In this document: positions 31,899 through 39,917 of the stretch, in pieces | Position numbering within the stretch: position 1 is the first letter of the stretch | How the letters are laid out: each line of letters opens with the position of its first letter | NCBI GenBank assembly: GCA_032718475.1 | Contig: JAUCBJ010000301.1 | Coordinates: forward strand, 1 to 39,917 | Direction: 5' to 3' | DNA: 39,917 nt | From: Nemertoderma westbladi | Taxonomy: Eukaryota > Xenacoelomorpha > Nemertodermatida > Nemertodermatidae | Notes under the pieces: model-generated | Seen by the model: the letters and a program-made list of their open reading frames with translations, nothing else | Database searches by the model: none | What the model was told of the DNA's origin: nothing | Program-made: the position numbers and the translations under genes

Positions 31899-31910
31899 CT
31901 TTCAAAGGTC
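31899..31910. other. RTE target-site duplication, right copy
   Basis: CTTTCAAAGGTC, at the 5' end of the LINE; identical to 28127-28138. Confidence 0.85.
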
Positions 31911-32081
31911 AAGTCAGAGCTAAGCCATATCTAACCGCGTTCATATTGTATAGCTAAATCAACTTTTCTGCTAAAACAGGATCAGGAGCGAGGTTACCTA
32001 TTATGGCTTAGCTCTGATATAAGATTGAACACTTCATTATCAAAACTTGAATTATCCCAGTTACTAAATTGCAACTGGCTA

Positions 32082-32153
32082 GACCCCGGATGGAACTCGA
32101 AACTTCACAGCTAGAGGTGGGATGGCTATGTTAACTACAACTACTGTACTGCC
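32082..32153 (-). repeat. tRNA-derived SINE head
   Basis: On the minus strand GTACAGTAGTTGTAGTTAAC resembles an A-box region, and TTTCGAGTTCC a B box, at tRNA spacing; GGGGTC follows. The AT-rich sequence at lower coordinates may be its body. It lies within the intron between lectin exons 1 and 2. Confidence 0.45.
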
Positions 32154-32528
32154 AACAGTTAAATGTTAGAATCTCTTAGTGAATAAATAGACTCGTTTAA
32201 ACCAATTTCAGGACTGTCCCATGTCAATCTCTATTTTCCATCAACTCTTGTAATTTGGTACACATTCAACATTCAACTCACTCTGAGGACATGGCGTAGG
32301 AATGCTGTAGACCACCCTCTGAGCGATTTCAGTACACCTTATGGTCCCCGATACCAACAGACAATATTGTTTTGCAATGGCAATGACATCCCCAACCCGC
32401 TCCACTCCACCCACTCTACCCCCATCCTCCTTACATCTTCAATTAGTTGCTGTCTTATCTATTTTAGCGGTAATTATTCTAATTGTAATTATTTTTTGAA
32501 AAAATTTGTTATTGTAATTATGAACCTA

Positions 32529-32820
32529 GGACAATTCCGACCGGACAATTCCGACCCATTTAAAGATCGAATGAAATTTTCATGGGTCGGAGTTGTCTGG
32601 GTCGGAATTGTAACAACATTACATTGTTTATTTAACAATGTAATGTTAAATAAAATTATTATTTATTATTATGTTTATTTTAAATTATTTCGGTCGGAAT
32701 TGTCCAATGCTGTATCCGGCCAATTCTGACCCTGACAATTCCAACCCGGACAATTCCGACCCATGAAAATTTCATTTGATCTCTGAGTGGGTCGGAATTG
32801 TCCGGGTCGTTGTTATTGTC
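32529..32820. repeat. palindromic foldback repeat
   Basis: It is built from about ten copies of GACAATTCCGACCC and its reverse complement. The left unit (32529-32611) has two tandem copies, a ~24-base loop and two reversed copies. The right unit (32720-32809) has the same plan, with a loop that is the reverse complement of the left loop. An extra reversed copy lies at 32691-32705. Between them is a perfect 14-bp stem (AACATTACATTGTT, 32615-32628 with 32634-32647). The whole can fold as a large cruciform. It resembles a foldback or MITE-like element; no transposase or clear target duplication is seen. Confidence 0.85.
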
Positions 32821-32822
32821 CG

Positions 32823-32844
32823 TACACCGTAATTCTACGGTGTA
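32823..32844. repeat. short perfect hairpin
   Basis: TACACCGTA and TACGGTGTA, a 9-bp perfect inverted repeat with loop ATTC, directly next to the foldback repeat and perhaps part of it. Confidence 0.7.
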
Positions 32845-32911
32845 ATGGTTATCACCCCCAATTTTTTTTTAATTGTATGATTAATAATTCAATAATTCCC
32901 ACTCTTTGCAG

Positions 32912-33586
32912 GAGAATGTAGTCCTCAAGCCCACTGGCCATTGAGTATGCGGTATGGAGGAAACGAAGCACAAGGATATCCAAATGGAACCATTCATAGA
33001 AGCGTGTCGTTTGGCCCCGGTCCAGCAGGAGTTATCAATCAGGCAATGAATTTCCACAATGGTTACGTCTCTATTCACCATGGTATTGATTTGCTTTCTG
33101 AAACATTTACTGTTGTTGCTTTCATTAAATGCGAAAACATCATTGGACCAGGGGGTCCCATATTGGAATTTGGAGATAATACAAGAAGGGGGTCCCATAT
33201 ATGGTTATATCCCGATGGAACAACCCTTTGGTACAGCAGTTATAATGATATATACCATCACCAGTTTGGAATGGATAATGCAGTTGAATTCAATATGTGG
33301 TATCTGGTATCTTTAAATGTACATGCTCTTGAGAAGAAAGTGACATTGTACAGCCGAAAAGTAGATAATCCAGATTTTCTGAAATTAGAGTTGGATACTC
33401 CATCAACAGCTATCATTTCTGGAGATTCTAAAACCATGACGATAGGGAAAGTACCGAGCTCTGCTGAGGTATTTCAAGGATATATCGCTCATGTTCGGTA
33501 TTACAACTGTTATGTATCTGACGCCCAGTTGGATGATATTTATACCGAAACCATAGAACAGGAATTGCAGATAGGAACACGAATAG
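32912..33586 (+). CDS. laminin-G-like domain exon 2 of partial gene
   Basis: A 675-bp exon between CTCTTTGCAG|GAGAATG and CGAATAG|GTAAGT (a consensus donor), again phase 1 at both ends. It encodes a ~225-residue domain starting ECSPQAHWPLS. It has NFHNGYVSIHHG, SETFTVVAFIK, SHIWLYPDGTTLWYSS, LEKKVTLYSRKV, LDTPSTA and AHVRYYNC. It keeps the paired cysteines of exon 1 and is much more similar to exon 3 than to exon 1. Joined to exon 1, the split codon reads GGA (Gly). The preceding intron was lengthened by the RTE-type LINE. Confidence 0.88.
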
Positions 33587-36489
33587 GTAAGTTACGTATA
33601 AATATTAGTAGTATACTAGTTTGTATGAATCATAGTTCCATTTATTAATAGTTTGGCCTAAATTAGACAATGAGGTTGCATTGGTTGTTATAACGTAAGA
33701 ATTTCCACAAAAGTTCTTGAGTTAACTAACACATCATTTGGGGTTAGGGTTTCGCGATAGTTTTAATTAGGGTTTGGGCCTGACGAAATAACCCTTGCAG
33801 CAAAGCAAACAAATTATTTACTTATACCCTTACCATTAATCTAAATTTATGTAGTTGTATGAATTCCTTTTGGTGATGAGAAGATAAGTTGATATTGGAA
33901 GTATTAAACAAAAGTATTAGATTTGGTATGCCAATATTTGGAATTTATGTATTTATATGTAAACCTAGTCCTCTCCAGGCAGGTGCCGCATTTTTAGTTC
34001 TCCCTACCCACAGAGGTAGATAGACTAGATAGCACGAAATTTAACATAAACTTAGTGCGATGTTTGTGCTATCTAGTCTAACTACGAGTAGTACCTAGTA
34101 AGAACTAAGAATACGACCCCCCAGGGCTCCTCAGTGTATCTAATATGAAATATGAAAGTACTAAATATGATTATATATATTATATAATATAAATAATATG
34201 AAAGCACTAAAGAAAGCACTAAAGAAAGCACGAAAGTACTACTGCTTTCGCTCAATATTATTTTACTTTCCAACACTAAATTTAGCGATAGAATGTCTTT
34301 CTATCACTTAAAAAACTAATAGATTAGTCACATTTATTTCATAATGTCAGGTCTCATTGTATTGTTACTTAAATATCATTGTGAGAAAAATATATTGATA
34401 GATAATTGCCATTATCACTCACCAATCATAATTCATTTTAAGATTCTGCATGATAATTTAATTTATTTATAGGACCCAGAACTTTGAGTAAAAAAAGTAA
34501 AATTATTTCGTCATATTAAACCATCATAGCTCGTGCACTTGAACTGTATATTGAGAATCGTATTCGTGTAAAATATTCGGATTCGGTGGGAATTCGGCTA
34601 TTTATCGGTGGTTTTATGAGACGAAATAATTCGCCAGTAATTTAGTACTAAAATGTAGATAGTAGATAGACAAATTGACCGCAAGTTAAATACAGATTAT
34701 TTTATTGTTTTGGTTAGAAAACACTGCCTCTGCCACAGACCTGCTACTTTCCCTTAATGATTAATGATTTAAATTATATTAATTTCTTAGACCCTCTACA
34801 CACATAGTTTGTATTTGCAGTCATTATTTGTCATTAACTACAAAAATGATACCAGAGATCTTGAAATTATTTGATTACGTATTATTATTTTGTATGTGTA
34901 TATTCTTTGGTAGAATATATTCCTTAGTATTTTCTTTGCATTCTTTAGTTATTATTCAACGAGTAATTTATGTAGGCCCTACATCTTAATTGTAGGCATG
35001 ATAACTTTTATTCTTAAATTGTTACATTTTCGGTCGAATATACCCCAAAATCGGGTTAAAATGGCGTACTTTTTTTCCGGTGAAAAAAAGTAGCGAATAG
35101 GATTGCATTGATTTTACATTTTCCCGGCGATAATAGTATAATAAAATATTTTTGGTGGAATTTCTTAAATTTTATTACATGTATGAAAGAGCATTGACAT
35201 AGAAAAGATATGCAAATAATTTGAAAAAAAAAACGTTGCACACACTCAAAACTTATTGTAACTTTACTGTTTTCAAGGCTTAGTACAAATCCGTAGTATT
35301 ATCCTGTAGTAACAAAAACTACTAATTTAAGAATAAAATTACGTATAACATGGAAAAAAACGTAGAAATCGTAAATATTCTCACGAAGCTTTATTAACCT
35401 CGCTGTCGCTCAGTAAATAAAATGCCTCGAGAATAGTGAAAAAAGTTATACTTTTTTCCCATGTGTTAATACATAATTATTTTTCGTTATAATTTAATTT
35501 GTACCATTGTTAGAGGACTTGCTAAGTATAATAATTCTGTAACCATTTATTTAGCTTGTTTGTTAATTTGGTGAATTATTCGTTTGTGTTTTCTTTACCG
35601 CAAGTCAATAAATATTATATATTTGGGCTGGTATTTTAAATGAGCTGCGTATGCAATTATATTATTATTCTGTTTTTAAATTGAATGCTGCTTTACTACG
35701 GCCTACAGAAATATAGCCTAAAATCTTCTTTGTTTTTGCTATAACTTGTCGTTGCATCCAATGCTCCTTTTAAACCATTGTTTATTCGAGATTCATGTTG
35801 GACCATGATCCCATGTATATGAATCATTGAAACAGCTCATTGACCTAGTATTCGTCACCGTAAGTCCCACAGTCAAGATCGGTAATAATGCCACAAATAC
35901 AACCTTATAGGTATTGGTGAAAAATGTCGGGACCTGAAAAATATCGCGAGTAAAATTGAAACTAATGCTCCTAATAATAATAAGACTAATAATATCGCGA
36001 GTAAAAATTGCTGGGTCAACAAACCAGTATTATTATATCCGTATAAAACTGATTTTTCGAGCTAATATATTTCAAACATTACGTCACGACCATGGCGTGG
36101 ATTGGGGTTCGGCGACGGCGCGGGGCTACGCGGCATCAACCTTGCAGGGAGCTTCTAAACAGGGTTGAGTCGCCTTCGTTGGGGTTCTCCATTTCCATCC
36201 ATTCTTCTTCCAACTATAACTTCCGTAAATTTAATTAGAATCAATAGTAATTACCGGTATCATCTAACTTGTCCTTACTCTTACTTCATCAATGTCTGAT
36301 ATTATTATATTATAATTCAATAAGCTGCGATTCAATGGGAAATTAGTAATATTTACACTGGCGTGTTACACATTAATTGCATATCTCGGTAATATATTCC
36401 AAACATATTGTGAAATTTTATGAAATTATACTAGCTAGTAATCGATTGTAATAATTATAGTATATGATGTTCAACCATTTTATTTCTAG
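33587..36489 (+). other. intron between lectin exons 2 and 3
   Basis: AT-rich and non-coding. It holds a 20-bp hairpin at 34016-34085, a 12-bp tandem AAAGAAAGCACT (34200-34236), an (AT)-rich run near 34170, an 11-bp hairpin with a CGGT loop (35067-35092), and a short G+C-rich patch (36085-36180) of unknown origin. The end is ATTTTATTTCTAG, a standard acceptor. Confidence 0.65.
34016..34085. repeat. 70-nt hairpin, 20-bp stem
   Basis: TAGACTAGATAGCAC (34021-34035) and its exact reverse complement (34066-34080) form a 15-bp perfect stem, extended to 20 bp with one mismatch. Inside the 30-base loop AACAT and ATGTT can pair further. Size and shape resemble a small-RNA precursor or a tiny MITE. 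I match it to no known miRNA. Confidence 0.75.
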
Positions 36490-37161
36490 GTGAATGTAGC
36501 CCTGAAACATACTGGCCATTGAGTATCGTGTATGTAGCAAATGATAAACATGGGAAACTAAATGGAAACATTGAAGGAAGTCTATCATTTGGTACGGGAC
36601 CAGCGGGAATAAAAAACCACGCAATATATTTTTATAGTGGTTACATTTCTATTCATCATGGACTTCGACTTCGATCTGAAACGTTTACTGTGGTTGCTTT
36701 CATTAAATCTCATTCCACTGATGGTCCCATTTTTGAATTTGGTGAAGGTAATGCAATAGGCTCACATATTTGGCTACACCCTAATCCAACTACCCTTTAT
36801 TACAATAGTGGGAACGATGTATCACCGGTTGTTACATTGAATAATGCTGTTGAAAGCAACGTATGGTACATGTTCGCCTTTGGTGTCAATGCTCTGGAGA
36901 AGAAAGTGATATTCTACAGCAGAAAAGTTGGGAGCCCAGATCATACCATATTGGAGGTAGATACTCCATCAACAGCTAGAGGAGCACTAGATAGAAACAA
37001 TATATGTTTAATAGGAGGGAGAAATCACAACGGTGTAATAACAACGTTTGATGGATACATAGCCCATTTGAGGTATTACAGCTGTCATGTAACAGCAAAC
37101 ATGTTGGAATTCATTTATGAGGAAAGTTTAGAACTGGAGGCCCAGGTTGGAAGTTCAACAG
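36490..37161 (+). CDS. laminin-G-like domain exon 3 of partial gene
   Basis: A 672-bp exon between TTATTTCTAG|GTGAATG and TTCAACAG|GTGCGT, phase 1 at both ends, encoding a ~224-residue domain. It shares with exon 2 the blocks ECSPE..WPLS, SLSFGTGPAGI, GYISIHHGLRLRSETFTVVAFIK in spaced form, GSHIWLHPNPTTLYY, NALEKKV and DTPSTA, and ends with LRYYSCHV. This argues for recent tandem duplication of exon 2 or 3. The donor predicts at least one more exon downstream, but none is visible before the window ends. Confidence 0.88.
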
Positions 37162-37542
37162 GTGCGTAAATTGTATGTATGTATATATCTACCGTCCCAC
37201 ACCCCCCTCCAAGCTAGCTGGATAGTACTGTAAGTAGATCTGGACTGAAAACGACCAAAAGCTACTGAAAGCGACCGAAATATTTACTAAAGCGACCGAA
37301 AGCGACTCAAATGAGAAAGTTCATGGAATTTCATATTTATTGGCCCACTCAGTGTGAAAAATTATGCAACTTTTACAATATTTCATTAAAAAAACAAAAT
37401 TATTGCTATTTAATGTCACTCAAAATTTCTATGTTGTCAGAGTACTGGCTATACCTGGATACCGGTACTGTACTGCATTACAGGCTAGATTCGGCTTAAA
37501 TGCTACCTAGGCCATACCAGCATAATGCAATAGCAGCGTACA
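37162..37542 (+). other. sequence after lectin exon 3
   Basis: Probably intronic. It contains a short A-rich tandem of AAAGCGACCGAAA-type words (about 37247-37306) and no exon I can support. Confidence 0.4.
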
Positions 37543-39595
37543 TACTACTACTACTAGGTCGAGCGAACTCGGACAGTGGAAATGAGATCCTTCCAGGCTT
37601 CCCGATTCTCCATAGTTGTCGCAATTTCGTTTCTCCTAAGTTCAGTATCCCTTTCAAGTTGATCTATATATGTTATGGCCGGTCGTCCACGACTACGCTT
37701 ACCATGAGTTGGTTGCCAGAAAAGTATGACCTCGTCTTTACTTCGCCAGCAGTGCCCACTGAATCTTAATCTGCGTTCACGGAGGGTGATTGATACAGGT
37801 GGTATTGTACCATAAAGCTCGGGGTTTGTCATGTGTTGTCTCCAGCTGATGTTTAGGGCTGCCCTTAGTAGTCTTGTGTAGCAACCATCAATTCGTTGAT
37901 TCGTGATTTAGTCAGTGTCCAGGTCTCACCCCCATATAAAAATACACTTTCCACTGTGGCTCGAAAGAACTTAGTCTTCAGGTGCCTGGAGAGATCTGAT
38001 TTCCAGATGATATCCATTTTTGATAGAGCTACCCAAGCCTTTGCTTTCCTAACTTCTATGTCCTTTTTGCTACTCTCTATCCATGATCCAAGGTACTGGA
38101 AGTCATCGACCTTCCTTAGTTGATTATTATCAATGGTTGTCAAGTTTCCATCAACATTAAAGGTCATGAATTCTGTCTTTGTAGCATTTATATGCAATCC
38201 AACCTCCTTAGCAGCCCTCTCCACTTTATTTAGTAGAAGCTGTGCATCTGCTAGGGTATTAGAGAGCAGGGCGATGCCATCCGCAAAGTCGGTGTCTGTG
38301 ACTGTAGTTGCCGGATATCTACTACTTCTGCGTTCTTAAAGTGTGAATCCCAGGTCTTCACCCTTTGTGGCCGTCCTCATTGCGTAATCCAGCACAATTA
38401 CAAATAGTAATGGTGCTAATGTGTCACCTTGCAGTACGCCAGCCAGGATTGAGAAAAACTCAGTTTCACCATCTGGTGAGAGTACCTGCGCTTCTGTGTC
38501 ACAATATAACAATCCAATGCCAGCAACAATTACTTCTGGTATTCCATAAGCTCTTAGGATTTCAAGCATTTTACCTCTATGGATGGAGTCGAATGCCTTC
38601 TTGAGGTCCACAAAAGTCATGACAGCGGGGAGATTCTTTGACTTAATTCCTTCAATCAGTCTCCGTAGTGCAAGTATCTGAGCTGTTGTTGATCTACTTG
38701 GTCGAAATCCGTTTTGGCTCTTACGCAGTAGTTTCTCTATGTGAGGCCTAATCCTATATAGAATCATTTTATTGTATATTTTGGCAGCTACCACAAGCAG
38801 ACAGATCCCACGATAGTTTGTTGGTATGCCGAGGTCTCCTTTCTTGGGGAGAGGCTTTAGTTGACCTTTAGTCCTAATTGATGGTGGCTTTTCCCCTTTT
38901 AACATCCGGTTGCAAACATTCAATAATGGTCTGTTTAGCACTCCGGTTTTCCATACCTCCGCTGGGATTTCATCTAATCCACTCGCTTTATTATTGGACA
39001 TGCTTTTAATGCTTCTTTGGAGTTCGGCAGGTGTGAAGTCCCCTGTTTATATAAGTAGTGTCTTGTCATATATTTTCCTTGTAGGTTTGACCTCGATGTT
39101 TGGTGGCTGCCCAAGCAAGTTGCTGAAGTGATTTTTCCACTTCCCAACACGTTCTTCAGGACTATCGGCTTTGAGGCGCCCCTTTGCACAACTTTTCTGA
39201 CCAGATACCGTTACAGTTTGCCAGGTAAGTCTTGATTGTTGCTGTATGTGAGCAGTTGTAATTGCTTCAGTTTTATCCCGTATGTACTTTTCCTGGCTGA
39301 TGTTGTAGGCCAATTTAAGATCGTCCTTAGCTTTCTCAACCTTGTTAATGTTTTCGGTTGTTGGTTGTTCAGTTTTAACTTTGTAGGCTATCTTAAGATC
39401 TTCTCTCTTACAAGTAACCTCAGAGTTTTGCCATGGCACATATTGTTTTCGTTTGGGTTTCTGGGGGATATGCCTCTTAGCTGATTCCTTGTGGGCTGTT
39501 ATTATATTCTGGTATATTGAATTGGTGGATTGGTCTTCATTCATTGACTGAAGTGCTTCAAAGCGGCGTACATACACTTGTATACTGCTGCAATG
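37543..39595 (-). pseudogene. dead RTE-type LINE (family B), 5'-truncated
   Basis: Read down the minus strand from about 39577, one frame runs through a linker and the RT: NNKASGLDEIPAEVW, VDLKKAFDSIHRG, GVLQGDTLAPLLF, then YLGSWIESSKKDIEVRKAKA, ending GRPAITYIDQL. It is interrupted by TAA at 39047, TAA near 38336, and a one-base frameshift near 37887. The catalytic motif is FADG rather than FADD (near 38280), so the RT would be inactive even without the stops. There is no endonuclease. It ends in a (TAG)n tail (37543-37556) whose first TAG serves as the stop codon. Its gene order matches family A at 28139, but the proteins are well diverged. Confidence 0.9.
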
Positions 39596-39608
39596 TTACC
39601 TACTTCAG

Positions 39609-39917
39609 TGAAGAGTTATCAAAAAAGAAAGACAGGCATCTGGCTGTTATTTTTGTTGACTTCTTCAAGGCCTTTTATTCAGTCTCTCGCTCACGTATGT
39701 TCAGCATACTTTCATTATATGGGATTCCGGATGAAATTATTGCAGCAATCAGATCAGTATACGATGGTTCAACAACATTTGTGTCTACTGTTGACGGTGA
39801 CACAGAACCATTTGAAGTGTTATGGGGCGTCCTCCAGGGATACACACTTGCACCATTCTTGTTCATAATTGTGGTTGACTATGTTCTACGCATGGCCTTA
39901 TATCATCATAATGATGA
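39609..39917 (+). pseudogene. RT fragment of RTE-type LINE family A, runs off end
   Basis: Nearly identical to the reverse complement of 29050-29350 in the LINE at 28139. The reading frame is open to the window end and covers RT motifs A and B. Two G-to-T changes turn the second Asp of motif A (KAFYSV instead of KAFDSV) and LQGD into LQGY, so this copy is probably inactive. It lies head to head with the family B LINE, starting abruptly at 39609. More of it may lie beyond the window. Confidence 0.9.

Noticed and set aside
32367-32729. 120-codon plus-strand ORF
   Set aside because: It crosses the foldback repeat and AT-rich spacer, and the product has no domain.

Overview
The window is animal genomic DNA, most likely from a marine invertebrate. 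It is AT-rich and intron-containing, and is crowded with LTR retrotransposons, non-LTR retrotransposons and tRNA-derived short repeats. The recurring TAGGCCTA-type words are common in echinoderm and lower-deuterostome genomes, but I cannot fix the species. There is no sign of operons, bacterial genes or CRISPR.

Only two host loci are recognisable. (1) A complete two-exon IMPACT homologue (RWD domain plus Impact/UPF0029 domain) lies on the minus strand at 1875-3058, with consensus splice sites, a polyadenylation signal and two tiny upstream ORFs. (2) Part of a plus-strand gene has three exons, at 27296-27952, 32912-33586 and 36490-37161. Each is flanked by phase-1 introns and each encodes one complete laminin-G-like / concanavalin-like domain of about 220 residues. 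This looks like a tandem-domain secreted or membrane lectin-like protein whose ends lie outside the window or were not recognised.

Mobile DNA fills most of the rest. A BEL/Pao LTR retrotransposon (3547-15332, minus strand) has two 1223-bp LTRs differing at 7 sites by my reading and a perfect 5-bp target duplication. Its 1500-codon ORF joins Gag and protease directly to the region that normally follows RNase H, so the reverse transcriptase is missing. Its 5' leader has two tandem arrays built on ACCGGT palindromes, and its 3' half has an ORF block I do not recognise. A Ty1/copia element (15902-20891, plus strand) has 162-bp LTRs, a tRNA-iMet primer site and a perfect GATAC duplication, but its coding region is split by five frameshifts.

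Further along are a 5'-truncated Jockey/CR1-type LINE (21804-23016), a diverged BEL LTR piece (23017-23606), and an intact-looking RTE-type LINE (28139-31898, one 1105-codon ORF, 12-bp target duplication) sitting antisense in the intron between the first two lectin-domain exons. After the third exon come a second, dead RTE-type LINE (37543-39595) and an inverted fragment of the first RTE family that runs off the window end (39609-39917). Three tRNA-like SINE heads and a palindromic foldback repeat (32529-32820) lie between these.

The most unusual objects are the young RT-less BEL element with its unrecognised ORF block and palindrome-rich leader, the symmetrical lectin-domain exons, and the foldback repeat.
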